This document shows positions 1-13,000 of a DNA stretch of 64,000 nucleotides, one piece after another. The position numbers were made by a program, and so were the translations under genes. Positions within the stretch are counted from its first letter, which is position 1. Each line of letters starts with the position of its first letter. This DNA comes from Cyrtodaria siliqua (taxonomy: Eukaryota; Mollusca; Bivalvia; Adapedonta; Hiatellidae): positions 62,001 through 126,000 of the forward strand of contig JAWPHD010005078.1 of assembly GCA_037043455.1 (NCBI GenBank). Direction: 5' to 3'. The notes under the pieces are model-generated. The model had not been told where the DNA came from. It saw only the letters and a list, made by a program, of their open reading frames with translations, and did no database searches.

Positions 1-210
1 AATAATAAAGTTAAACTTAAAAACTGCAAAAAGACAGTAAAATGTTCAATAATGGCACAATAATAGCATGACACAAATCAAAACGTGATCCTTAAATTAT
101 TTTGAGGAGTATAGGTTAAAGGTGCGTGTTCTGGATGACTCCGTTTTGTGATAGCGACACTTCCTATGCCACTTGTCTGTATCATTTATTAAGCCATAAA
201 ATGGTAAAGT

Positions 211-549
211 AGCTATCCCGCCATGAACAGCCAAATGTTACAACATATGTACACCGCTTCTAAATCTACAGACGACAAGGTATATATATGTAACTTACAT
301 ATTTTGAGAATCCAAATTCTATAGACGGATTTAACAGCCACGCCAAACCCCAAAACTGCAGCGTTCAATTAAGAGTTACCAACTCATACTTCATTTTACG
401 CATATTCAATCAAGGGTATTTTAAGAACCCGTAAAAAAATACTATATTTTTAATCGGCACATATACATTAGCATATGACTTGAACACCTGGATAGGGTTT
501 TGATAAGCAATTTTGAAGTGTAATTTTGCCGTTATTTGGCGGGATAGCT
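211..549. mobile_element. MITE with 13-bp TIRs
   Basis: AGCTATCCCGCCA at the left and TGGCGGGATAGCT at the right are perfect inverted repeats. The interior (about 300-420) is repeated in inverted orientation around 17985-18240, so this is a dispersed family. No open frame. Confidence 0.65.
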
Positions 550-601
550 GCTTGAACAACTGTACCTGTCTCGTTTGTTGTTTTACTTTTACTAATACAC
601 G

Positions 602-607
602 TTTATT
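602..607 (-). promoter_or_regulatory. Candidate poly(A) signal of the ZP gene
   Basis: AATAAA on the minus strand, about 170 nt past the stop codon. It is a single short motif in AT-rich DNA and was chosen by position only. Confidence 0.3.
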
Positions 608-777
608 ATAGGTTAAAGTGCGTGATTTGGGGGACTCCGTTTAGAGAATGCTTTGCTTCCTGGTTCACTTGTTTGTATCATACTTGTGCGTATTTTGGGG
701 GACTCTGTTTTGAGAATGCTTTGCTTCCCGGTTGATTTGTTTGAAGCTGTAATAGAAGTACCACAAAAATGATATTT

Positions 778-1085
778 TTAGAAATTCTGATGACAATGTT
801 TAGGATATTGACGTCTTCCATGTCCTTGTCTGAAAGGTCGTCTTTCTTCTGAAAAACACATGCTTTCCTCTAACTGCAAGTCCCCATGTAGCCGAGACCG
901 GCGCGCGGTCGTCCGATGTTCATGCTTTGTTTTCTCCATAAGACTGGCTTTTCTCAAAAGTTTCTTAATCACGACCATCAAGATGATGACTAAGATCAAC
1001 AGACCTATAATAAACACTAACATCATAGCCACGAACACATCTTGATTCATAGGTTTACACTTCTCGCCAGTGTCGTCTTCAATAC
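778..1085 (-). CDS. ZP gene exon 8: transmembrane segment, tail and stop
   Basis: It follows a TATTATAG acceptor. After a short acidic stretch with one cysteine comes a 23-residue span of V/F/I/L/M (DVFVAMMLVFIIGLLILV and onward), then KKLLRK as a stop-transfer signal. A basic, low-complexity tail ends at the TGA at 780-778. The tail has many Arg and His residues and no domain I recognise. Confidence 0.86.
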
Positions 1086-4000
1086 CTATAATACAACAGT
1101 AAAATGGTTAGTCACAGCGGTAGCGGATGTACTGGTTTTGGCGGGTGAGTTGGCGGTGGTGGTGGGGTGGGGTCATTAAAATTTGGGGTCTTTTTGGATG
1201 TCCACTGATTTGTTAAAGGCTGGATCCATCCTTATGAGGATCCGCGCATCCGTAGTATAGTTAAAGCTTTTTGAAACACAAAAATCAAGTTGTAAACGTA
1301 CAATAGCATACCTTGAAGTTTAAAGGAAATGTAAGCATATATTCAAATATGATTTATTATTGAGAGTTCTGAAAAACTTGAAAGAATTATAAAAATCGAA
1401 TTACAAAAACAAAGAAAATATGATTATTTGGCATCATAGTTCTCAAAATGGCGGCTTCCATATCCATTTTAGAACAACTTTCAAGTGGTCATATCTTCTT
1501 TATCGAGGAACTTTGATACTTCTTTCACACTTTTTCGGATGTTTTTTTTCAGAACTCTTAATACCAAAGCTTATTTGAATATATACCTGTACATACATTC
1601 CCTTTAATTACGGAATTCAAGTATTAAATGTGTCGATTCTTACGGATGGCGGGAGGTGTACAGCACTGGTTCTTCCCAGGAAAAGTGTGTGGTCTCCACC
1701 ACAAAAAAATCGACCGTCATTTATAACCTTACATGTGTTGAAAATGACGTAAAACACCATACAAACAAACAAACAAACTGTATTGTTCCGCTTAGTATAA
1801 TATTATTTACCGTCAACAGTTTCTGGCTCGATATAAATTGTGGATCCAACCGTTATTTCAGTGTCGTTCTTAAACTCTTTCGTCGTTCTGCCAAAACGTT
1901 GGTTTCCACCAGAACATACAGCCTGAAATAGGAAATGATTAAAAGCACAGATGGCTTATAAACGGATACACTAAACAGCAAACGTATATAGTACTACAGC
2001 GTCCAATGTTTAATGTATAACCCTATGTTTAAAATATAAACAATGTCATTATACTTTCTTCTTTTTTTGTATCAGCAAACAAACGCTAAATTGTCAGTGA
2101 CAACCGACAAAATAAAAATAAATTCAAATTTGCAAAGAATTACAACTACTATTACTTTTAGCTGAACCTTAAAGATGAATGGCCACCCTATTTGTAGTAT
2201 TATAGGTTATTGAATTTGTATGGCTAAATATTACTTGGAACGAGTTGTTTTGACAAAGGACGACGAGCTTGCGAGTCGTCCTGTGCCAAAGCAACGAGTT
2301 CCAAGTAATATTTAGCCATACAAATTCAATAACCTTTTTATTGTATACTTTCATATTGTTTTCGATCAATGCTAATTGTATGACTATTACTTTTCATTAT
2401 ATTTGTGTTATTTTTATAGCTTTCGATGGAATTCCTATAATGTCATTCAGTTTCATTTTGTGTGGATGATTATTTTGCGCGAAAACGACGTCGACATCGG
2501 ATGACGTCATTAAAAACGTCAAGCGATTTTCTAACGTTTGTTTACCATTCGATAACGTTAAAAATAGTGGGTGAGTGACCAATTCAATTATTTTATCAAT
2601 TTCGGCCACAAAAGTTTGAACAAAAACACGTCGTTTTTTTTGTTGACACTATAGGCAGGATTCCGCTCTTTTATTTGAAAGAAGTTCCTTATTTCTATTT
2701 CGCGGTTCTTAGCAAGAAAAAGTTCCGGTGCAATATCAATGTGTGCAATATCGTAGAATATTGCACACTTAGCTCAATGCAATCTAAACGGGACAATATG
2801 AAAGTATACAATAATATCAATAAGGATATGTCTAGGCTAAAGCTCAATGACGTCACATACTGTGTAATGTCCGACATAATAAACCAATACTTTTGTATAT
2901 ATAATATACCATGTAAGTAATGAACTTTTTGTCAGAAATCATTGACCGTTTCAGTTTATTTTTAGAACATACCATATCTAAGATCGAGCCCTATTAACAA
3001 ATTTAACTCTTAAACATCATATGAACATTTCTTGATAGTCCGGAGAGAAACATATAGGCCTATTTAAATCCGCTGCTAATGTGTATGTAAAAATAAGTAT
3101 TATTTGCATGGCGTATATAGATAGGCCTACCACTTTTACCACTGCGTGACTGCACAGGGAAATGAAGTAAATCTGAACTGTATAGCTGCACAACAATTGC
3201 CAAATAATTGATGTGGATTCATTTGCCTGTTCAAAGTTTTCTACGTCATCAAATAAAATCTTATTCTCGCTTTTCAGAGATATTGCGATGTGTGAATTGT
3301 AAATATCTATTGCTGTGTATTGATTTCGATTTAAATAAACATAAACATGTTCATGAAACAAAACATGGCCGGGGAACTATGAGAATAAATTCAGTTGTTT
3401 GCGCAATTAACGTAATAATACTTTTAAACACATAACTAAAATGAACTGGTCGCCAATCTCATTAAAATCAGACCCTGTATCACGCTAATATACTCCTACA
3501 CTACTATAGCGGAGAGTTTCAAAGCATAATTAGGATATGATTTTAATGAGATTAATGGTTGACAGAAGTCAATTTTATCCAACAAAATCAGTGGTATATA
3601 TCGCCCCCAGTGTGTTGATATGATGTCTCTCTAACAAATGCGAATGCCGAAAAGAAAGCACCTACACACGGGTTTGACGTGTGCGCTATACGTACTTGTG
3701 CACAGAGTCCCAAGCAAACCTCAAGGGTGCACGAGAATGGCATGGCAACAGAGCCGCCATTGAGATCGGTGGTACGGAAAGCACCGAAAGTTGCCGATAA
3801 TTCTCCGCGTTGATTATGGGAGAGATGGGGAAACAGCTCTGTGTCCACGGAGCACCTGAAATGAAATTATTGTTCCGGTCATAATTACAGAAACAGTCAA
3901 AATATCACATCTGTCGCATTATAAAAATCGTGTTGAATTGTGACCTCAAAAATCCCTAATGGAGTGCTATTACATCGATATTTATTTTGAGTAACTTTGA

Positions 4001-7000
4001 TGAAATATTCAAATTCATATAGCGATTTCGCACTGTTATAGTATTGTATTTGCAATTGTCACCACTTTTTTTCATCTCATGGCATAAAACAAACAAATGT
4101 TTGCACAAATTACCCAACTTTTTACTTCTATCTTCAACTTATTCATGTAGATAGTGTATGGTAAAGAACTCTTGACCTTATGTATTTCAAGTAGTAAATG
4201 GAATGCAGCGAGAGCCAAACAATCTGTAATTGTAGGAAAAAATATGTATAATTAATGGCAATAATGCTTTATATGATCAGTAAAGTATTTTGCATTCATT
4301 TGCAGTCATTTCTTTGCTTTAAATCATATTTGTCACATATAGATCAATATTCCATATAAGATAATTTGGAACCATGACGTCATAGTTCTCAAAATGGCGA
4401 CTCCAATATCCGCTTTAGAGCAACCATTTCATATCTTCTTTGTTTATCAAACTTTTTTGATAATTCTTTCACCTTTTTCTAAGTTTTTCAGAACTCTCAA
4501 TAACAGAGCTTGCTTGGCTGTGTCGCTGCATTCCCTTTAAAAGGAACACACAAAAACGTTCATGTCTGCTTTATCAATGTTCACAAATCAGAACAAACCA
4601 AACGTCTCCTGTTTTATATATGTTATATAAAACATGTTTTATATATTTATATAGTTTAGATACTTTAGATATTTTAGATAAATTACTAGTAGAGACTTAC
4701 GCACTAGTGACAAGCTCGATGGTTGATGCTGAACACGTTTTGGGCTTGATGTCAAAGTCCGCTGAAATAATAAGAAAGCGACCAACACTTAAATGATATA
4801 AATCCGCCAAAAACTGTATTTTGAAAAATAAACATTATACGTGAGAATCTTGGGCACTGATTACATTAAGTTCTGTTTGCAAGCGTCCGAGTTAGGGCTA
4901 GGTGTAGGATTAGGGTAAGTTTGGGTTATGGTTAGTTGAAAGTAAAAATGTTAACAGTAAACAAAAGTGAAGAAGGTTGTATTATTGTTTGTTTTTTAAA
5001 TAGCAAACCGACATTTTTTGACATTGTAAACATTGTTAAAAATAAAATTGTATTTCCACAATTGTATTTGTATGCAATTCCACTTCTAATTCTTATTTCA
5101 CTTCTAAAATCCACTATTTCATTGCTAAGCATAAACTAAAAGCAATTCTAAGTTTAAGCACGAGATAGCACGATTTAATGTTTTAACACTAATTAGCAAA
5201 AAGTATACTAGTTGAAAAAACATATATATGTGTACATACATGTAAATAACAGTGACACAACCTACACCTATATAAGTGTCTAATGTTTGTCTTAAAGGCA
5301 GAATATGTTGTTGGAGCGTAACATATTAGACGACATTGTTTGTTTTGGAAGTCCTATAACTGAGGGAAATAATCAATCAAATCAATAGAAGAATATAAAA
5401 CTTACAAACTTTGACAATTTAATAAATTCCATAAAATATCGAGAACTGTGAACTATTGTACTAGTATATTGTGTCCCATGTGTACCGCGCCTATTCGTAA
5501 GACGGATATCAGGGTCAAATGGGTTTCTTTCAATGTCACGTACTATATAGTTGACATTGCTCTTGCCTAAAATACGTGTTTGGTTTAAAATTCACTTGAC
5601 CATATCCCATCGATTTTGGAAAAAAAAATTCTTCAAAATACATGGCCGACCAATAGTTTTTAAGTAAATCTCTTTACTGTTGGAGAAAATCGTAAAACCA
5701 ATCATTCATGTATACTCAATTTTCGTAAGATACATAGTAAAGACAATGCGGTCGTTAATGTGTGCGCAAAAGTTAGAGTTCTGGGACTCGTCTGCACATA
5801 CCGATATAGGCTGCATCCAGTTTGAGTTCCATGGTGATGACGTCAGTGAGTTTGACCGTCTGTCCGGCGATATTTTCTCCATCCTTGTACAAGGCCATCG
5901 TTACTCTGGGTTTAACGGTTTTGCTCTGTGCAGGATCGGAGTGCTTGTCCCTGAAGGAAAATGACAACCGAATTAATGACAACCGAATGAATTTACGTAC
6001 GTACATACGAAGGCTATATCGAAGGAATGACAGGGGTGTCTCTTTAACTTGGAAGTTTTCTCACTTACCAGTTATACTTTGACAGATTTTCCTACTTTAT
6101 GTTTAATTCGTTTTGCCTCCACTTCTAAAATTCGCCCCTGTTTTATATATGTGACGCTGAAAGTTTATAAAAGGCTGTGGTTGCACTTTGACGAAGCTTA
6201 TCTGATTCAGTGTGTTTTGAAGTAAGCACAGTTTGTACACTCAAGTGATATGAAAACGCAACACGGGCATTTCCGCTATATATTGTATGTACAATATGCT
6301 GCTTTTAATCGAATGGTACATGGCTACGTAAGACCTTTCCTTTTGGAAAAAATACTAAAACAACAAATAATACAGCTAATAGTATTCCTGCAATGTTTCA
6401 TTATTCACAGAGTACGCGTTTGGCTCAATCATGTGAGCAAACTTAGGATGCAAAATTTTGCAAACTATTTACGTTAAATACAGTACTGAACTAGCTCAAT
6501 TTTTCGAAGAGCAACTTCAACATTGATGAAGTTCTTGTTACAAAGTGTAGTGTGATTAAAACGTCTACAACATCACAGTTGTGTCCTTTCTCTAGTTAAC
6601 TGCAACTTTTTTTAAAAAAACATCTTGGGATTTCTTTGGAATATTATGTGCAATTAAGTGTGCAGTATATACAATATATAGCGGAAATTCCCGTGTTGCG
6701 TTTTCATATCACTTGAGTGTAGTAGGCACATTGCCCGACTCTTGATAATTGATTGGCGATATATTAAAAAACAAATATATTAAATACCGGCACATTGTCG
6801 AAAGACAAAGGGTATATCACAAACTCAGTTAAAGCGTAATATTGATGGTTAATTGAATGGTCATTTTGGACAGCACTTTTGAGGCTATTAACAAACTCCC
6901 CGCAGTGGTTACTTCCCCTTTCCGTTACAGTAACCACTGCCACAACACAAATTTACAATCTCTACTCAGAGTTGTCGTTCCTTGCATACACATACATCTC

Positions 7001-10000
7001 TGTCAACGTCTCATCAAATACCAAGAATCTTGGCAAACGATGAAAAACGATGGAAATGCAAAATTTCTTGATCGCACTAATATGTTTCTGAACTAACTTT
7101 ATATGAAATGATTAAATTGCAAAAGAAAACAATTGTTCGGCTTGAATGTTTTAAATATACAGTAAATTATGCTCAGAATTATATAGCGGTAAAAAAGAGT
7201 TTTGTACTTTGGCATATCACTCCGCCGTCAAAACATTCATAATACGCACCACCAAATCGTTCTCATAGGGATACAGTACAGCATTTTGCTTACCAGCACT
7301 TTCCAGTATCACATAGCTCTTAACAACATACCTTAAATTAAATTACTAACTTAATATATATATGCAAATGTAGAAAATAAGTCGTGTTTCTTTCGACTGT
7401 TTACGTGTCAATCAGCAGCCGATAGTTGGTGGTGTCACGGTGATGAAGTTCTGTTCGCCATTTTGATATTTTAGCTATGGTCATGTGACAAATTATCATG
7501 TGATCTTGGACGTTAGATGGACAAATATCTAAGTTTAAATTTTGGTTAAACATTTTTAGGTCAATATTTCAACTTGCTTTGTTCATAATATAGGAAAATA
7601 GTGTGAAAAACGGTATCTGGTAAAAAAAAAATCTATTTTATCGAATATGTATTTTATATGCACATCGGTTGTTTGCAAACAAACATGTACGAGTATTCCG
7701 TCAATCTCTACCCAGAGTACACTCGTTCCTTATTTGACTCTGTCAACGTCAAAGGAAGTAGAGCGAACGGTTAGGTCACGTGATTATTAAAAAAAGTTAT
7801 GACGATGTTTATAAAAAATTCTTTTGCGTGATCTGCAAAGATAAAATATAGACCTAAATTAAATAATTTCAATTTTTATTTCTATGAGTTTGTTTTTTTT
7901 AGTAATTTTCTGCTATCGAGCTTCGGTTTGAAATATTTACATATGCGTATCGATTGAGGAGACCTAAGTACCTATTAGTTGTGTAGTAAAATAGTCCCGA
8001 TTAAAACTAAATTGTTTTCGTGCATTATTTCAAATCTTGCAACATCTAATCTGCAGATATTCTGAAAATTATATTTACACAAGAAATAAATAAGTTTCAG
8101 GCAAACATATTCCAATTTAACAGGTTTAACCAAAATCGTGTAATTTAGTAGTTGGCAGAGATAAACGATAACTCTGCGTGTATATTGGTATTCCGGAGAA
8201 CATTACAGAAGCTGTGGGTAAATTTAATAAAGACATTACACCCAAGCCAAAACAGGTTGAATGTTTTCAATATATTCTCGAAGGTGATGATGTTATTTCC
8301 AATTGGTTACCTGTTGGTTACGGCAAGAGTTTGCTGTACCAAGCATTACCTAGTGTAGCGCCGTTTTGTAATCACATAACCTCAGCTATCGTCACGTGAT
8401 TTGTGTGGTGGCAGGGATTATTGACTACAATGTCACTGCGCGGAGGCTGAACTATTAATACAGTTGATTTGTTCGTGGTGGAGAAAGACCGCCCACTTTT
8501 TCCTGGGTAGAACCAGTACTGTATATCTTCCGCTATCCGTAAGAATCGATACTTTCTCGCTCCCATAATATAGAAGTAATAGCTTAAAGTGTGTGTTTTC
8601 ATGTTTACCACATCGAAATTAAAACGTATTTTCTTTTTTATCCATCCATACCATTTTCGCGAAAACTATAACGGCTATCGGGTTAATAATGTTCATGGTT
8701 GATCACTTGACCTCAACATTTATATTTTCTAAGTTTGACCTTGGAAACTCATTAGCCACGTCATCAAAAATCAAGGTCAACTCATAAAGACTTGTGAACT
8801 TTTTTTCGAAATATCTTCGAAATGATCTACATTTTTCTTTTCTTTTTTAATATTTATATAGATTTAAAAAATAAAAAAATGTGACACATGAGGTCAAAAG
8901 GTAGGGAAACTATGACGATATAAACTTGAATCGTAGTATACAATGATATGTGGTCTCAAGCTTGAAAAGCTGTTCATATATATGACCTTTTAAGGTCTAA
9001 ACTTCAAGGTCAGCAAACATAAAGGCTCCAACATTTAATACCTTATATTAACCTTTTGCTAAATAATAATCTACATTTATTTTGCTGGACAAATATTCAT
9101 TATCATACTCTTATCATACAGTATAGATAAGCTTGGATATATTTAGGATACACTGAACTGCTTTAAAGGGGTTGATGCACTATTTTCAAACAAGATCTAT
9201 TTAAAAGGGCCCTGACAACCTTAAAAATAGCTGAAATAATTATCAAAATACCATGAAAAATAAATGAGATATGAGCTCTTGAAAATGTGCAGAGAACATT
9301 GGAACGATGACGTCATCGCGCCTTTTCACTATATATGGCATATTGGCAAAATATAAAGCAAAGAAAATCACTGAAAACTGATCAAAAATAATATACAGAT
9401 GTAAAATGTATAAATTGTATGTTTATTTTCATTTCCAGAGATTTTCTTTGCTTTAAAAGACATTTAATCAGTATAACATATATGGTAAAAAGGCGCGATG
9501 ATGTCATCGTTCAAAGATGGCCGCCTCCATTTGTGTTTTTTTGCAAATTGTCAATAGGTCATACCTCCTTTATTTTTCATGGCATTTTGATCATTCTTTC
9601 AGCTTTATTCAAGTGTTTCAGAACCCTTTGAAATAATTATTTTTTGAAAACTTAATGCATCAACCCCTTTAAAGGTTTATATAATCTTAAGTATTGTGTC
9701 GAGCGCTGAAGTAGGTTAATATTTTTTCTTCGTTATTTACTGTCGAGGGCTGACTTGTTTTGCGTGTGTGTGCGTGCGTGCATGCGTGCGTCCGCGCGTG
9801 TGTATGTTAGTGTGTAACTTCGTGTGGTTTCCGGTCAAGAAGGGACTACTGCTTCTTCAGGCAGAGGGGTGAAATACTCCAGAATTTATGTCCATTATGT
9901 CATGTTCATAAACGGTCTTTATCATCATCTCTGAAAATTATTCGGGTGCTACTTCCGTGGTGCTAGAAAAGTATGTACCAGCGAGTCTTTACAACAGTAC

Positions 10001-13000
10001 AACTTCAGTGGTGCTAGAAAACTATGTACCAGCGAGTCTTTACAACAGTACAACTTCAGTGGTGCTAGAAAAGTATGTACCAGCGAGTCTTTACAACAGT
10101 ACAACTTCAGTGGTGCTAGAAAACTATGTACCAGCGAGTCTTTACAACAGTACTACTTCAGTGGTGCTAGAAAACTATGAACCAGCGAGTCTTTACAACA
10201 GTACTGCGTCAGTGGTGCTAGAAAACTATGTACCAGCGAGTCTTTACAACAGTACTACTTCAGTGGTGCTAGATAACTATGTACGTGGCTCCGGCGAGTC
10301 TTTACAACAGTACTACTTCAGTGGTGGTAGAAAACTATGTACGTGGCTCCGGCGAGTCTTTACAACCGTACTACTTCAATGGTGCTAGATAACTATGTAC
10401 GTGGCTCCGGCGAGTCTTTACAACAGTACTACTTCAGTGGTGCTAGATAACTATGTACGTGGCTCCGGCGAGTCTTTACAACAGTACTACTTCAGTGGTG
10501 CTAGATAACTATGTACGTGGCTCCGGCGAGTCTTTACAACAGTACTACTTCAGTGGTGCTAGATAACTATGTACGTGGCTCCAGCGAGTCTTTACAACAG
10601 TACTACTTCAGTGGTGGTAGAAAACTATGTACGTGGCTCCAGCGAGTCTTTACAACAGTACTACTTCAGTGGTGCTAGATAACTATGTACGTGGCTCCGG
10701 CGAGTCTTTACAACAGTACTACTTCAGTGGTGGTAGAAAACTATGTACGTGGCTCCAGCGAGTCTTTACAACAGTATTTAGAGCAACTCTGCAGTTTTAC
10801 AGGTTATAAGATTCTAGGTCATTCTGCATATTGTTATCTAGATGTAAATGGACGGTAGACCTGGAATGTTCATTCCTGGTGGCGCTAACCTGTTCGTGCA
10901 TCGTAAAGCCCAATTCAGCTCGTTATGTTTACCGCAGTTTTACGGTTTTTAAGTAATTGTTGAACCATACTCATCAAATAATTGTTTACCAAAATAAATT
11001 GTAATGAACCAGTTCAGAAAAAATATGACTAGCAAATATTCAGTTACGCCGCGATGTTATAATTATTAAGATTGCCCTGAGTCCCTTTAATGAATAGTAG
11101 GTAGATATGTGAACATGTTCCAGATGAAAATAATCCATTATTGTTTTGAAGAAAAAAAACTCGTTATAGTTTTATGCCATAGTTTTATCGAGGAAATGTA
11201 TTTCCTCTTAATTGTATTGTCTATTTCTGTCATATTAAATATGAAATAAAAATGCTTTAAGGAAACACATGAACTTTAAACCCGTTTTTTGGCGTCTTGT
11301 TTTGACAATCTTATTCTCGCAGTCTATACTTTTTTAATTGCATTTTAGTTTAAGATAACTCCTCGTTGGTTACATATATATTGCCTCGAAGAAGTCATAG
11401 TTAATACTATATCCGACTAATTATTAAAGACTTACATCACGTCTATATTGTCGGTAACCTTCAGTTCCGCCAGATTCAGAATGCACGTGACAGGAATCTG
11501 TTTGTCCTGGCCACTCTGGTATGGGGCCTTCTTCTGGATGACGATAGTGAACGTTTGGTCCTGAAATAGTGTAGATGGATGGCTAGAGCACATGTTTACC
11601 AATAGGTAAAACTATAGAACAAGAAGCAGTCCTAGGGACGGCCATAGTCCCCTACCGGGTCTTGTGCTCGACACGTCGTCTCATTATGGCGAACATTTGT
11701 GCCAAGTTATTTTAAAATTCCTTTGGGCAAAAATAAATATTTAACAGTAAAGCGGATGAGAACATACAACAAAACGGATAATAGGTTTAACTTTGTATTA
11801 TTGTATGTGCTGAAATTCAAATGTACAGTTATTGCATGGTGGTCCGACTAGCAGACAGTTTGTTAATTCTGAATTTATTGAAAAAACAGTTATCTTTGAA
11901 TGTATCCACGTGAATGATCATGCAAGGATTGTTGAATACCTTACCATGTTTAGCTGCAAAATATGTGTTCCTGGGTTCTGAAGGTATCGTGACCTTGACC
12001 TTTGAGCTACGGACCTGGGTCTTGCGTGCGACGCCGTCTCATTATGGTGAACATTTGTGCCGAGTTATTACAAAATCCCACGATGCATGACAAAGTTACA
12101 GCCCGGACAAGCCTATTTCTGACCTTTAACCTCAAAGTGTGACATTGACCTTTGACCTACGGACCTGGGTCTTGCGCGCGACACGCCGTGTTATTATAGT
12201 GAACATTTATGCCAAGTTGTTTTAAAACCCCACAATGCATGACAAAGTTACAGCCCGGACAAGCCTATTTCTGACCTTTAACCTCCAACTGTGACCTTGA
12301 CCTTTGAGCTACGGATCTGGGTCTTGCGCGCGACACGACGTCTCATTATGGTGAACTTTTGTGCCAAGTTATTTCAAAATCCCACGATGCATGACAAAGT
12401 TACAGCCCGGACAGGAATATTTCTGACCTGTGACCTTGACCTTTGAGCTGCGCGCGACACGCCGTCTCATTATGGTGAACATTTATTCCAAGTTGTTTAA
12501 AAATTCCACAATGTATGACAAAGTTACAGTCCGGACAATATAAATGACAGACGGACAGATGGACGGGAGGATGGACGGAAGGATTGACGGAAGGACGGAC
12601 GTGGGGCAAACCTAAAGTCCGCTCCGGTCCAGACCGGTAGGGGACTAATAAAAAAGTAACAAAGCAAATAAATTATGAAAATTACTGAATGCGAAATACT
12701 TTTACTCGGAATATGTCATTGTAGAAGAGCGGCATAGTCGATAGATTGTGCTGTTTGTGATACAAGCACCCACGTTTGCACAGACACTGATTATTTTCAG
12801 ATATGGACCCTATATTATCATGTATTTTTTACTTTTGCACATGCGGGGGGTAATAGTTGTAGGTTTAGGTACCACTAATTATTTTCCCCATAGACATCAA
12901 TGTTAAAGTGTCACATATTAATGATTTGCTGCAAATTCAACTCAAGTATGAATAATGCAGCAGTGTAATGTTCATACAGAAAACTAATTTTCCACTTGAA

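Larger units (their letters stand above)
112..755. repeat. Three degenerate direct repeats downstream of the ZP gene
   Basis: Copies at about 112-190, 608-682 and 683-755 share GGTTAAAGTGCGTG, GGGGGACTCCGTTTT and a CTTTGCTTCC-type core. The last two are adjacent. They lie in the 3' untranslated or flanking DNA of the ZP gene. The first is separated from the others by a MITE at 211-549. Confidence 0.6.

Noticed and set aside
4890..4935. Telomere-like TTAGGG stretch
   Set aside because: Only degenerate, non-tandem matches (GTTAGGGC, ATTAGGGT) within an intron.
9957..10388. 143-codon ORF of 17-residue repeats
   Set aside because: Openness comes from a 51-bp unit divisible by three. It ends when the unit becomes 58 bp, and it lies in an intron.
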